Of a DNA stretch of 64,000 nt, positions 50,232-59,216 are shown one piece after another. Every line of letters starts with the position of its first letter. Positions within the stretch are counted from its first letter, which is position 1. Below the pieces are notes generated by a model. That model made no database searches and was not told where the DNA came from. It saw nothing but the letters and a program-made list of their open reading frames with translations. The position numbers were made by a program, and so were the translations under genes. Source of the stretch: JAQTTT01 sp041652755 (GTDB taxonomy: Archaea > Nanobdellota > Nanobdellia > Tiddalikarchaeales > Tiddalikarchaeaceae); assembly GCA_041652755.1 (NCBI GenBank), contig JBAZGS010000004.1:1-64000 (forward strand). Direction: 5' to 3'.

Positions 50232-50606
50232 ATGGATTTTAAAGGGGTTATAATTGAGGAAAGCTTAAAAGATAAAGAAATTTTAAAATCAGTGACTATT
50301 CTTAATACTGAAGTTGAAAAAGTCACTGATGAGCATCAGACTTCTTGGCTTAAAAGATGGACTTTGCATACTATTATTGTTCCTGAAGAAATGGCTGACA
50401 AATTTGCTAAAAAACTAAGTGAATCATTGGATGATGAGCATAATTGGTATGCTGATTTCAAGAATGATTCAACGCATTATATTATTTTTAAAAATAAAGT
50501 TTTCAAAATTGATAGAAAACGAAATGAATATGAAAAAGTTGTCAAGTATGGATCGTCTTTAGGCATTCCGGATTATCAGCTTGATTTTTCTTCTGAATTA
50601 AAATAA
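50232..50606 (+). CDS. Conserved-looking hypothetical protein, 124 residues
   Basis: The protein starts MDFKGVIIEESLKDKEILKS and has features of a small alpha-beta protein: VEKVTDEHQTSWLKRWTLH, IIVPEEMADKFAKKLSESL, HNWYADFKNDSTHYIIFKN. Such proteins with a Trp-rich centre are common orphans in archaea, but I cannot name the family. It follows the radA repeat array directly. Confidence 0.62.
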   Translation: MDFKGVIIEESLKDKEILKSVTILNTEVEKVTDEHQTSWLKRWTLHTIIVPEEMADKFAKKLSESLDDEHNWYADFKNDSTHYIIFKNKVFKIDRKRNEYEKVVKYGSSLGIPDYQLDFSSELK

Positions 50607-50652
50607 TATCTTATTAATTAAATTTAAATACTATCAGATTATTAATTTAATT

Positions 50653-50925
50653 ATGGTTAGTAAAAAAAAAACTGCTATTAAAAAAAAAGTTTCAAGCAAA
50701 AAAGCAATCAGGATTAATCCTAAAGAAGCAGAGATTAAGAATAACATAAAAAAATTAGAAAAAGAATACAATATCTTGAAGAAGAATTTAACAACCCAAT
50801 TTGGAAAAATCAAGATTAAGTATTCTGAAGGAAAAGCTATAAAAAAAATCAAGTCAGACATTGCAAATAATTTGAAAAAAATGGCTTTATTGCTTGAGCA
50901 AAGCTCGAAAAAATTAATGAAATAA
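50653..50925 (+). CDS. Lysine-rich small protein, 90 residues
   Basis: The protein starts MVSKKKTAIKKKVSSKKAIR and is nearly one third lysine, with a central coiled coil (IKKLEKEYNILKKNLTTQF). The basic N-terminal tail resembles nucleic-acid-binding tails. No family recognised. A TATA-like sequence (AATTTAAATACT) lies about 30 bases before the ATG. Confidence 0.62.
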   Translation: MVSKKKTAIKKKVSSKKAIRINPKEAEIKNNIKKLEKEYNILKKNLTTQFGKIKIKYSEGKAIKKIKSDIANNLKKMALLLEQSSKKLMK

Positions 50926-50982
50926 TTATTTTTTATTCAAAGATTGCAACAATTTTGTAATTATTTCCTTTTTTATTTCTTT

Positions 50983-51099
50983 TTATGATTTAATCCCTAT
51001 AGGCTTCATTGTTTTCCCACTGCATTTTATTAACTCAATCTTTTCAGGGCTTAAATTGCTTATTAAAAATCCTATATTAACATGGTCTTTTAATCTCAC
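50983..51099 (-). pseudogene. Remnant of a DUF1801-like gene
   Basis: A short frame ending at 50983 encodes RLKDHVNIGFLISNLSPEKI, then ELIKCSGKTMKPIGIKS. This resembles the C-terminal end of DUF1801 proteins (HVxLGFF-x(n)-LEGTGKxMRHI). An in-frame stop lies just upstream of 51099, and no N-terminal part is found. The rest of the 50926-51153 interval holds nothing else I can support. Confidence 0.45.
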
Positions 51100-51153
51100 A
51101 AGATGGCAGTGTTACGAAAAAATAGAGCCTGAATTTATTAAAAAAATTATTTT

Positions 51154-51834
51154 TTAATTCATTCCGTAGTTGTATTCTTCTTTCCAATCTGCGCCGACTT
51201 TTTCATAGATTATTCTTAATTTTTCTTTGACGCTTTTTAATTCGCCCAAGAATCCTTTCAAGTCCCCTGCATTTTCTTTAGTACTAATTGCTGAGATAAA
51301 ATCCTTGAAAGCTTCATCCATATACTTGGCAGTTATGTCATAGTCTATTTCATCCATTCCGCAAGCATTGTCAATTTCTTTGCTGATAAAACCTTGAGCC
51401 CCAATCTCGCACATGTATAGGATTGCCTCTAATTTGTCAAGTGATTTTACATATTTTGCTTCTAATGTGTCTAAGTTTTCAAACATTTCCCAATAAGCAT
51501 GTTTTTGTTCATATAATTTTTCAGGAACTAATTTTTTAATCTCAGCCCATGCGGCTAATTCTTGCTCATGCTTTTCTTTTTCAGAAACTTTGCCGTGAGC
51601 TATTTTTCCAGCATCAATATCCCCTTTTAGATACTCCCCTAAATCATGGTTTTGGGCAATGTTTTTTGCGACATTGACATCTAAATTAAGCCCGTATTTT
51701 GAGTGATAAAGTTCAGCCAATTCTATTAGTGAAAAGCAATGGCAGGGCAGGGCTTCATGAAGGCAGCCAATTCTTGATTCATATCTTTTAGTGTTTTTCA
51801 TTGAATGCAAGACTTTTTCGTAATAATTGTTCAT
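51154..51834 (-). CDS. HD-domain phosphohydrolase (YfbR/HDDC2-like)
   Basis: The 226-residue protein has the HD metal motifs: an early H (CHEALPCHCFSLIELAEL region), the HD pair in IAQNHDLGEYLKGDI (about 67-77) and a later D (DKLEAILYM). The H...HD...D pattern with ExxxGD follows YfbR-like 5'-deoxynucleotidases, which hydrolyse nucleoside monophosphates. The substrate is inferred from family only. Confidence 0.78.
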   Translation of the reverse strand: MNNYYEKVLHSMKNTKRYESRIGCLHEALPCHCFSLIELAELYHSKYGLNLDVNVAKNIAQNHDLGEYLKGDIDAGKIAHGKVSEKEKHEQELAAWAEIKKLVPEKLYEQKHAYWEMFENLDTLEAKYVKSLDKLEAILYMCEIGAQGFISKEIDNACGMDEIDYDITAKYMDEAFKDFISAISTKENAGDLKGFLGELKSVKEKLRIIYEKVGADWKEEYNYGMN

Positions 51835-51940
51835 TATAAGTATATTAGCTTTTATTTTTTTAAAAAATGTGTTGCTTAATTGGTTAGTGGTAACACTTTT
51901 TTGCGAAAGCTTTTTATAAAGAATTTTGTAATCTTTAACT

Positions 51941-52273
51941 ATGGTTTTTCGAGATTACTTAGTTAGATGCAAACGATGCAAAATACCTTATATTCCAAAA
52001 AATGTCAGCAGAATTAAAACATGCATTTTTTGCAGAAGAAACCCTGCTGAAAACAAGATTGAAAGAATAAACATTGTTAAAGCTGATATTCAAAAATATT
52101 ATGAAACCCAGGGCATGATGCCAACTAGTGAAATAATAAAATTATGGATTAAGCTAAAATATGATTTGTCTGACAAAAAAACTGAAGAATATTTCAAATT
52201 CCTTGAAAAACAAAGCACTATAACTGTTTCCAAAAAGGAAAAAGTCGCAAACATTTCAGCGCTTAACGCTTGA
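51941..52273 (+). CDS. Zinc-finger protein with helical C-terminus, 110 residues
   Basis: The protein begins MVFRDYLVRCKRCKIPYIP and has a four-Cys zinc ribbon: CKRC (10-13) and CIFC (28-31). A helical part with HTH-like spacing follows (MMPTSEIIKLWIKLKYDLS, YFKFLEKQSTITV). It could bind DNA or RNA. No family can be named. It is convergent with the gene at 52263, overlapping by 11 bases. Confidence 0.62.
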   Translation: MVFRDYLVRCKRCKIPYIPKNVSRIKTCIFCRRNPAENKIERINIVKADIQKYYETQGMMPTSEIIKLWIKLKYDLSDKKTEEYFKFLEKQSTITVSKKEKVANISALNA

Positions 52274-52778
52274 AAAATTTCTCAACAGCTAAACAAGTTA
52301 TTGCTATACTTAGCATTCCACAAAGAAAAGCCATTGTAAGCTTAATTTTTTCAGTATCATTAAGGTCATAATTATTAATTGCAGGGAGCTTGATTTTTGA
52401 AGAAAATGATTTATTTGAATTAAACTCAAAGGCGCTTTTTATAATTCCTTCATATTCTCTCTTGATTGAAAGCTCGTAGTCTAAGCCTTTTATGTCAGTA
52501 ATCAATTTTTTTTCAAATTCGCTAAAAATTTCATTACTATTATTTTCATTGTGCTTTAACTGTATATACGTGCTTAAATGCGCTTTATTTCTAAAGTTTA
52601 AATACTGAACAAAAGGGATGATTGGGGAATTAGGCATAAAATGCTCAGGATTAATGTAAAGGATAGAATCTATGCCTACTGTTTCAGAAAGTGCGATTAC
52701 TTTTTTTCTTGACAATTCATGCTCTTTAAGGTTTTTAAGCTTAATATCTATGCAATAAATATCACTTAAATCCTCCAT
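52263..52778 (-). CDS. Tail-anchored hypothetical protein, 171 residues
   Basis: The protein is soluble for its first 145 residues (MEDLSDIYCIDIKLKNLKE) and ends in one membrane helix (MAFLCGMLSIAITCLAVEKF) followed by FKR, so it is probably tail-anchored. No family recognised. It lies downstream of a PD-(D/E)XK gene in the same orientation. Confidence 0.6.
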   Translation of the reverse strand: MEDLSDIYCIDIKLKNLKEHELSRKKVIALSETVGIDSILYINPEHFMPNSPIIPFVQYLNFRNKAHLSTYIQLKHNENNSNEIFSEFEKKLITDIKGLDYELSIKREYEGIIKSAFEFNSNKSFSSKIKLPAINNYDLNDTEKIKLTMAFLCGMLSIAITCLAVEKFFKR

Positions 52779-52815
52779 AAATGAATAATTTAAAAGTTTT
52801 TATTTAAAAATATTT

Positions 52816-53589
52816 TTAATTAAAGTTCTTTAGATATTCTTTCAAATATTCTTTTTTAACAATGTCTATTATGATATTTTTTTGCTTTATTACTTTCCTG
52901 CTTTTATAGTCCCATTGTATTTGAAAGGGAGTGTTCAGCTGCAGTGAAAAAAGCAATTGCACATGGTTCTCTTCCTTTAGTATAACATCATTATCTTTCA
53001 TTTGGGCAGAGAATAATGGGCCGTCAAAAACAATAACTGGATATAATAAGTAAATATCATTAATGTTATTCTGGTTAAGCATTTTGTTGTCCCTTATCAA
53101 ATAAAACATTAATGCATTGACAACTTGGCTTACTGCATTATAAATCATTCTTTGCTTTTTTTCGTTCACTTCGCCTTTGCCTTTAGTGTGAGGGACTATT
53201 GAGTAAGTGCATATAGGGTTCTTTGAATAATGATGATTTGCCATCAAGTTCTTGTCAAACCAGCTGTATGAAGAGATATTCCTGCCGTTTTCAACAATAT
53301 TTAGGTTATAAACACTTGGCTTGCTTATGTCTTGCTTGAAAAAAACCCATTGGCCTTCATGGAATTTTTTGCATTCAATTATTAGAATATTTTTTACCCC
53401 TTTTATTCCCTGGTCTTTTGTGGCAACAATGTCTATTTCAGAGTAATCTTTCTTGTTCTCATCATAATATCTTGAGCTGTTTACAACACTCCAGCCTTTT
53501 TTGTTTAGCTCAATAGAGGAATCAATTTCCAGCGGAAATCCTGATTTTTTAATATCTTCTTTTATCTTGTTTTCCAGCTCCTTATTCAT
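52816..53589 (-). CDS. PD-(D/E)XK restriction-endonuclease-like protein
   Basis: The 257-residue protein has a nuclease core in its N-terminal third: E in SSIELNKKGWSVVNSSRYY, D in YSEIDIVATKD (about 48-58) and IIECKKF (E-C-K, about 70-76). The E-x(n)-D-x(n)-ExK order is that of Mrr-like and other PD-(D/E)XK enzymes. No methyltransferase is adjacent. The C-terminal part is unrecognised. It lies 36 bases from the kinase gene stop and may be co-transcribed with it. Confidence 0.72.
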   Translation of the reverse strand: MNKELENKIKEDIKKSGFPLEIDSSIELNKKGWSVVNSSRYYDENKKDYSEIDIVATKDQGIKGVKNILIIECKKFHEGQWVFFKQDISKPSVYNLNIVENGRNISSYSWFDKNLMANHHYSKNPICTYSIVPHTKGKGEVNEKKQRMIYNAVSQVVNALMFYLIRDNKMLNQNNINDIYLLYPVIVFDGPLFSAQMKDNDVILKEENHVQLLFSLQLNTPFQIQWDYKSRKVIKQKNIIIDIVKKEYLKEYLKNFN

Positions 53590-53624
53590 GAGTATTATAC
53601 TAATTTATCATAATTTAAAATTGT

Positions 53625-55313
53625 TTAGTAATCTTGGGGATTTTCTCCTAATGCCATTATACTGCATAATCTTTCATAGTTAAGCTTTGTTTTATCAAGC
53701 TCCTGCAGGATTTGTTTGTCTGTTGAGCCTGGATTGAAAAATACTTTCTTTGGCCCAATTTTTACAATATCCTCAATTAGGGTTTCAGTAATTTCAGGAT
53801 TTGTATAAACACTTATTATTTTAGGTTTTATGCTGAGAGCTTTAAGTGAAGGGTAAACTTTTAGCCCTTCAATTTCCGAATATTTAGGGTTTATTGGAAA
53901 AACCTTGAAGCCTTTTTTTAAATATGCCCTGATGGCTTTATTACTCATTCTTGATTTATTAGGGCTTGCGCCTATTATTGCAATAACATTGTTTTCAGGA
54001 GCTGGCTTTATTGGAAGTTTGACAATAAATGTTGTTCCCTTGTTTTTTTTGCTTTCAAAAAAAATTTTTCCGTTTAAATTCTCAACAACTATTTTAGTAT
54101 TATATAAGCCTATTCCCGTTCCTTTATATTTTCTTGATAATGATGAATCTATTTGAAAAAATTTTGTAAATATCTTGTTTTTTTTATCATCAGAAATACC
54201 AATACCTGAATCTTTTACTTTTATTGTTAAATCATTTTTTTCTTTTAAAACATTTATTTCTATGCTTCCTTTTTCGGTGAATTTAATGGCATTATTTAAC
54301 AAATTATGTATAACTCTTGATAATTTTGTCTTGTCAGTATTAATGACTAATTTTTTACTTGTTTGTCTATATATTATTTTTAATCCTTTACTTGAAGCGA
54401 ATCCTTTTTCGGAATTAATAATTTCATTTATTAATTGGTTGATTTCAACATCTGAATAAGTATATTTCATTGTGCCTCTTTCTATTCTACTTATATCAAG
54501 TATTTCTTCAATCATGTTAAGCAATTCTTGAGCACTTTCTTTAATTGATAATATTGCTTTTTTTTGTTCATTGTTTATGGGCCCAAGTATTTTTGTTAAG
54601 AACAAGTCAGAATAGCTTATTATTGGAACCAATGGGCTTTTTAATTCATGGCTTAGCAGGCTTATGAAGTCGTTTTTTATGTCATCAATTTCTTTGTAAT
54701 AAAGGAATTGGTTTTTGAATTTTTCTTCACTTTTTTTAAGCGCAATTTCTGCAGTTTTTTGCTCAGTTATATCCCTTAAAATGCTTGCAACCCCAGTTAC
54801 TTCATCCCCTTTTTTTATTGAAGAAGAGTGGATTTCAACATTTAATTCCTTTCCATTTTTTGTGTGTATTACATATTCTTTTACAATATATTTTTTCCCT
54901 GAAAGTATTTCCAAAAAATCTTTCTTCATTTCATCCAAATCATTTTTTTTGAAAGACTTGAGTTGTGAGATTTTTTTGCCTAATATTTCATTTTTTTTGT
55001 ATTCCATTATTTCAGTAAGCCTATTGTTTATTTCAATTATTTTGGAATTTTTATTAAGTATTACTATTCCATCCCTTGAAGATTCGAAAACTATTGCTAA
55101 TTTTTCTTTTGATTCGGTTAATGCATTTTCAACTATTTTTTCATTAAAATTAACTATCTTGTTGAGATTTTCTTTGTTTTCCCGAAGTTTTTTAGAAATT
55201 AAATTAAGATTAAAATATATTTCATTTTTGTTGTCTTCAATTTTTATATCTTTTCCTTGAATTAAAGATTTTATTATCTTATTTACTTTTTCAAATTCAG
55301 AATCATTTTTCAT
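53625..55313 (-). CDS. PAS-domain histidine kinase fused to a CoA-binding domain
   Basis: One continuous 562-residue frame. Order: PAS domain (about 70-190), H-box with H222 (LLSHELKSPLVP), HATPase with N-box (VIHNLLNNAIKF, 334-345), G1 KDSGIGIS (367-374) and G2 GTGIGL (398-403), then a CoA-binding Rossmann domain from 444 (AIIGASPNKSRMS, INPKYSEIEG, CSIMALGEN with C550). No membrane segment is seen, so it is cytosolic. It starts just after the response regulator gene. The fusion suggests that signalling senses an acyl-CoA or nucleotide. Confidence 0.9.
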   Translation of the reverse strand: MKNDSEFEKVNKIIKSLIQGKDIKIEDNKNEIYFNLNLISKKLRENKENLNKIVNFNEKIVENALTESKEKLAIVFESSRDGIVILNKNSKIIEINNRLTEIMEYKKNEILGKKISQLKSFKKNDLDEMKKDFLEILSGKKYIVKEYVIHTKNGKELNVEIHSSSIKKGDEVTGVASILRDITEQKTAEIALKKSEEKFKNQFLYYKEIDDIKNDFISLLSHELKSPLVPIISYSDLFLTKILGPINNEQKKAILSIKESAQELLNMIEEILDISRIERGTMKYTYSDVEINQLINEIINSEKGFASSKGLKIIYRQTSKKLVINTDKTKLSRVIHNLLNNAIKFTEKGSIEINVLKEKNDLTIKVKDSGIGISDDKKNKIFTKFFQIDSSLSRKYKGTGIGLYNTKIVVENLNGKIFFESKKNKGTTFIVKLPIKPAPENNVIAIIGASPNKSRMSNKAIRAYLKKGFKVFPINPKYSEIEGLKVYPSLKALSIKPKIISVYTNPEITETLIEDIVKIGPKKVFFNPGSTDKQILQELDKTKLNYERLCSIMALGENPQDY

Positions 55314-55712
55314 TTAATATCTCATTATTCTTTTTTGGCTAGAGGGCGAGGATAAAAGCTTTTTAATCACTGCTTCAAGTTTTTCATATTCAAAAGGTTT
55401 TGTCATGAATTCAGTGCCACCTGCATCAAATCCTGTTACCAAATCATTGCTTGAATCCCTAACTGTTAAGAATAATATTGGAATTGTTTTTGTTATCTCT
55501 TTTCTTATTATTCTGCTTGTGCTATATCCATCAAGTTCAGGCATCATTACATCCAGAATTATTAAATCCGGCATTTGCTGCATTTTTTTTAAAACATTTA
55601 TTGCACTTTTCCCATTATCAGCGCTTAATATTTTATGATTTTTTGATTTTAGAAAAATCTCCAATACTGTTCTTATTTTTTCGTCATCATCAACAATTAG
55701 TATTGTTGCCAT
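55314..55712 (-). CDS. CheY-like response regulator
   Basis: The 132-residue single-domain receiver has acidic residues D8-D9 (LIVDDDEK), phosphoacceptor D54 (IILDVMMPELDG), conserved Thr/Ser (FLTVRD) and Lys (MTKPFEYEK). There is no output domain, so it must act through protein contacts or phosphotransfer. It stops directly before the kinase start (55313), so the two form one operon. Two-component proteins are uncommon in small DPANN genomes. Confidence 0.93.
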   Translation of the reverse strand: MATILIVDDDEKIRTVLEIFLKSKNHKILSADNGKSAINVLKKMQQMPDLIILDVMMPELDGYSTSRIIRKEITKTIPILFLTVRDSSNDLVTGFDAGGTEFMTKPFEYEKLEAVIKKLLSSPSSQKRIMRY

Positions 55713-55857
55713 GAATTAAATTAATTATCCTTTAGTTTTTATAGTTTTTTATAAATTTTTAAGAATAAACCCATAAAACTCTTTTATTTTTTTTTGTTAT
55801 TTTTTAAAAATTCCGAAAATAAAAGAATATTTAAATAGAATTATATACATATTATAA

Positions 55858-57102
55858 GTGAAAGATGTTATTAAAGTAACCAGATTAGATGAAAATAATG
55901 TCAATGAATATTCTTTGCAGGTTTCAGAAATATATAGGGATGGATATTTTTTTAATCCTAAAAAAGGGAAGGGGTTTTATCCTCATGATTTTGTGTATCA
56001 TCCTAAAGAAATTATCAACTCAATTAAAAATCATTCCAACTCCGTTTTTTGGGATTATATTGAAAAAAACAATACTCCTCTTTCTTCATTAATGGGATAT
56101 TTAGAAGGAAATGAACTTGAAATCAAAGCTTTGGTAAATACGATTAGCGCAAGAAAAGAGAAAAAAAATTATACTTTATCAATGGGAAATTATTTAAGCA
56201 ATACTGTTTTGGAGTTTTTGAATAATCCTAATGTTCATAGGGTTATTGCTGAGCCAATCATATTTTCTCCCCAAGTTTTATCCCATACTGCTGCAACAGA
56301 TGCTTTTCCAATAGGATATGCTCCAAATCATATACTTATACAAACTCCAAAATTTAAGTTCAAGGAGTTCAAAGGGGATTTGGATGCGTGCATGTTTGAC
56401 AGGAATCATTATTACAGAAAAAATGAAATAACTTGTGAAGACACCAATATTTTGAGAAATGATAATTTTTCTTTGGCTGAAGTCTTTCCTTTGGCTGAAA
56501 GGGTTTCATCATTTGCGGGAATAATTCCTCCAAAAGTTAAAATGCCTCAAGAATATGAAGAAATAAAAAGCCGGGTTCAGATTTTAAAAGCCGAGCCAGT
56601 TGATGCATTGTTTTACCAGACAAAACAAGCATTCAGAACCCAAGAAAATGATTGGGCTTATGCCTTAAAAAACATTAATGACAATTCATCTTCTTTAGAT
56701 TTTTCAAACTGTACCAATGATTCATTATTTAAAAGCCTACTTGAATCAATCCTTAAATCCAATAAAAACACTAGGATGCTTCAAACAAAAATGCCACAAA
56801 ATGCCGAAAATTTGTATAAGCAAAAAATATTACTTGAAAAAGGTTTTAAGCCAATAATTTTCATACCTGGCGGAGCAGGAAATGGAATAGATTCAATTAC
56901 TTATTCAAGACACAAAAGAATTAATTTTATTGATAAAATAATTTCAAACAAAATATTAAAATACCATGACGAATATTTGCATAAATCTTATGAAAAAGGA
57001 TACCTTGCAGAATTCAAAGGTTATGATGATAAATTATATTTAAAAAACATTAATAGGCATATTGAAATTAGAAATTTGGTTTTAAGCAATTTTTTTCAAT
57101 AA
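55858..57102 (+). CDS. GNAT-like hypothetical protein, 414 residues
   Basis: The protein starts at GTG behind a TATA box (TTTAAATAGA at about 55829). Its first half has GNAT-like order: LMGYLEGNELEIKALVNT, a GNYLSNTVLEFLNN helix, VHRVIAEPIIFSPQVLSHTAA and FPIGYAPNHIL. The second half (from about 210) is unrelated to anything I recognise. Acyltransferase function is possible but not shown. It opens a block followed by a V4R protein. Confidence 0.55.
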   Translation: MKDVIKVTRLDENNVNEYSLQVSEIYRDGYFFNPKKGKGFYPHDFVYHPKEIINSIKNHSNSVFWDYIEKNNTPLSSLMGYLEGNELEIKALVNTISARKEKKNYTLSMGNYLSNTVLEFLNNPNVHRVIAEPIIFSPQVLSHTAATDAFPIGYAPNHILIQTPKFKFKEFKGDLDACMFDRNHYYRKNEITCEDTNILRNDNFSLAEVFPLAERVSSFAGIIPPKVKMPQEYEEIKSRVQILKAEPVDALFYQTKQAFRTQENDWAYALKNINDNSSSLDFSNCTNDSLFKSLLESILKSNKNTRMLQTKMPQNAENLYKQKILLEKGFKPIIFIPGGAGNGIDSITYSRHKRINFIDKIISNKILKYHDEYLHKSYEKGYLAEFKGYDDKLYLKNINRHIEIRNLVLSNFFQ

Positions 57103-57135
57103 GTTTATAATTTATTAATGGCATTAAATTAATGT

Positions 57136-57660
57136 ATGAATCTGGATTTTGTTGAAAAAGTCATAAGTTTAGATTTTTTTTTGGATGCTTCCACTGCTGT
57201 TTTAAAAAACAGTTTTAATAAATTCAAGAATTCAAGAATCATGAGAGTTGAAACATTTTCATTGAGCCAGGAAATACTAGAAAAATATACTGGAAAAGCT
57301 GCGCTTTTACTTTTTTTTAATTATGGGGAAATGAGCGCTGAATTAATGGCAAAAGAAAAAAAAATAAAAAACAATAACTATGTAGAAATAATAAAGGAAT
57401 TTACAGAATTTGCAGAGCAAAGAAAATGGATTAAAATAAAAAATCTGAAATTAAGCGAAGATTCTGCAATATTGACTTGTGAATGGACATTACAATCAAA
57501 AAACCATTCAATAAAAAAGTATTGTGTATGCAGCTTTATTGAAGGATTTATTAAAAAAATACTGAGCTATTCGGAAGATAAAAGGTTTTTATGCAATGAA
57601 GTAAAGTGCTTGGCAAGAGGTGATGATTGCTGTGAGTTCAGAATCAAAAAACAAAATTGA
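57136..57660 (+). CDS. V4R-domain protein
   Basis: The 174-residue protein ends with the V4R signature: CVCSFIEGFIKKILSYSED, then CLARGDDCCEFRI, with the two Cys groups and Gly-Asp that bind a small ligand or metal. V4R domains are sensors in prokaryotic regulators. The N-terminal part (1-110) contains the rest of the V4R fold and no DNA-binding domain. It overlaps the next gene by about 38 bases. Confidence 0.75.
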   Translation: MNLDFVEKVISLDFFLDASTAVLKNSFNKFKNSRIMRVETFSLSQEILEKYTGKAALLLFFNYGEMSAELMAKEKKIKNNNYVEIIKEFTEFAEQRKWIKIKNLKLSEDSAILTCEWTLQSKNHSIKKYCVCSFIEGFIKKILSYSEDKRFLCNEVKCLARGDDCCEFRIKKQN

Positions 57661-58105
57661 AATGGTTATCATTCCAATAAAAGTGCATGAATTTCTCAGC
57701 AAAGAGCTTAAAAGAGTTATTGGCGAAAATGCTTCCTCAGATCTTAATTTTGAGCAGGGGAAAAAAATTGGAATGTCATTGGTTAGGGGAAAACATAAAA
57801 ATGATCCTGAAGATATTAAAAGATATTTAAAAAAGCTTATTTTGATAGGTTATTATTCTGGAGTTTCGTCAAAAAATTCCCATATTAAAACATTTTCAAA
57901 TAATAAAATAGTATTATCCGGAAAAAGCAGGTTTGACCAGAAAAACAAGGATTCATATTCCAATCCAACACTCTCTTATGTTACTGGATATATTGTGGGA
58001 TTCATGGAAGAATTAACACAAAAAAAATGGAAAGGAAAATACACAAAAAAAATAAAAGACAAAAATATCATTATTGAATTAATTATAGAAAGGAAAAATG
58101 TTTAG
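57623..58105 (+). CDS. Hypothetical protein overlapping V4R gene, 160 residues
   Basis: The protein starts at the ATG at 57623 (MIAVSSESKNK; a GTG three bases earlier is possible), inside the end of the V4R gene. It has LNFEQGKKIGMSLVRGKHK and YVTGYIVGFMEELTQKKW, a pattern like the N-terminal part of V4R or bacteriochlorophyll-reductase-like sensors, but lacks the Cys motif. It may be a partner subunit of the V4R protein. Confidence 0.6.
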   Translation: MIAVSSESKNKIEMVIIPIKVHEFLSKELKRVIGENASSDLNFEQGKKIGMSLVRGKHKNDPEDIKRYLKKLILIGYYSGVSSKNSHIKTFSNNKIVLSGKSRFDQKNKDSYSNPTLSYVTGYIVGFMEELTQKKWKGKYTKKIKDKNIIIELIIERKNV

Positions 58106-58185
58106 TTATGTCGAGATTTATTGCAAGCAGTTCATGATAAATAAGCAAGAAAGAATTTTTAAATAATCATAATCTATTAAATATC

Positions 58186-58659
58186 ATGAAAAAGTGCAAT
58201 AAATACTTGTTTTCTTTAATACTTGTTTTTGCTTTCGCTTTAATGGGTTCAGTTTTTACTTCTTCGGGAATTAATTCATGGTATGACTCTATGAATAAGC
58301 CTGTTATCACTCCCCCTAATTGGTTTTTTCCCGTAATTTGGACTAGTCTTTACATATTAATGGGAATTTCTTTTGCTTGGATATGGTGCAAGGGACTGAA
58401 AAAGAATTTAACTGCAGTTTTTTTATTTGTTGCCCAATTAATTCTTAATGCATTATGGTGCGCATTGTTTTTTGGATTTAGGCAATTCTTGTTTGGTTTA
58501 ATAGAGATAGTGTTTTTATGGTTCACAATCTTGGCAACAGCAATAGAATTCTGGCAGATTGACAGAAAAAGCGCTTATTTATTATTCCCTTATTTATCTT
58601 GGGTTTTGCTTGCAACAATACTTAATTTCATGTTTGTCTTATTGAATCCTGGAATATAA
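58186..58659 (+). CDS. tspO: TspO/MBR-family membrane protein
   Basis: The 157-residue protein has five membrane segments and the TspO signatures: SWYDSMNKPVITPPNWFFPV (WY-x4-KPxxxPPxWxFP, about 30-49), VIWTSLYILMGISFAWIW and LNALWCALFFGF. TspO binds porphyrins and other ligands and takes part in stress responses. It ends one base before thpR, so the pair is probably co-transcribed. The N-terminal MKKCNKYLF is short. Confidence 0.93.
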   Translation: MKKCNKYLFSLILVFAFALMGSVFTSSGINSWYDSMNKPVITPPNWFFPVIWTSLYILMGISFAWIWCKGLKKNLTAVFLFVAQLILNALWCALFFGFRQFLFGLIEIVFLWFTILATAIEFWQIDRKSAYLLFPYLSWVLLATILNFMFVLLNPGI

Positions 58660-58660
58660 G

Positions 58661-59170
58661 ATGAGAATTTTTTTTGCAATAAACTTACCTGACAGTTTAA
58701 AAAAAGAGCTATATGCTTTTGTTAATAAATTGGAAATAAGCGGGAGCGTTATTCCTTTGGACAATTACCATATTACATTGAAATTTATCGGAGATATCAA
58801 TGATGCTGAGCTGAAAAAATTAATATTAAAAATGGAGCATATAAAATTTAAAAGTTTCAAGTGCTCTATTAAAGGAATTGGCATTTTTGGAAAAGCTCCG
58901 AAACCTTCTTTGATCTTTGCAAAAATCAATAAGGGACTAAATGAAACACTGCAGTTAAACTGTTTAATCAATAAAAAATCAAGCGAGCATGAATCAGATT
59001 TTGAGTTTTATCCCCACATCACTCTTGCAAGAAATCCTTGGATTAAGGATGAGCTAGTTTACAATTTTGAATCAGAACCTTTTATTGTTAATAATTTTTG
59101 CCTGATGAGCTCAGTTTTTGAAGGCAATTGTATTAAATACAAAATTGTAAAAAAATTTATGCTAAAATAA
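58661..59170 (+). CDS. thpR: RNA 2',3'-cyclic phosphodiesterase (ThpR/LigT)
   Basis: The 169-residue protein is a 2H phosphoesterase with both H-x-T/L-T motifs: NYHITLKFIG (about 36-45) and PHITLARNPW (about 122-131). It opens 2',3'-cyclic phosphates on RNA ends, relevant to tRNA splicing and repair. It lies directly after tspO. A perfect AT palindrome (59203-59216) separates it from the convergent gene. Confidence 0.93.
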   Translation: MRIFFAINLPDSLKKELYAFVNKLEISGSVIPLDNYHITLKFIGDINDAELKKLILKMEHIKFKSFKCSIKGIGIFGKAPKPSLIFAKINKGLNETLQLNCLINKKSSEHESDFEFYPHITLARNPWIKDELVYNFESEPFIVNNFCLMSSVFEGNCIKYKIVKKFMLK

Positions 59171-59202
59171 AAAAAAAAAAAATAAAAAAAAGTTAAATAA
59201 TT

Positions 59203-59216
59203 AAAAAAGCTTTTTT
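59203..59216. terminator. Bidirectional AT terminator between thpR and convergent gene
   Basis: AAAAAAGCTTTTTT is a perfect palindrome in an A- and T-rich stretch (59165-59220). Runs of T follow on each strand, which suits archaeal termination in both directions. Confidence 0.5.

Noticed and set aside
51890..51935. tRNA-like GGTTAGTGGTAAC sequence
   Set aside because: It resembles a D arm, but no acceptor, anticodon or T arm can be formed around it.
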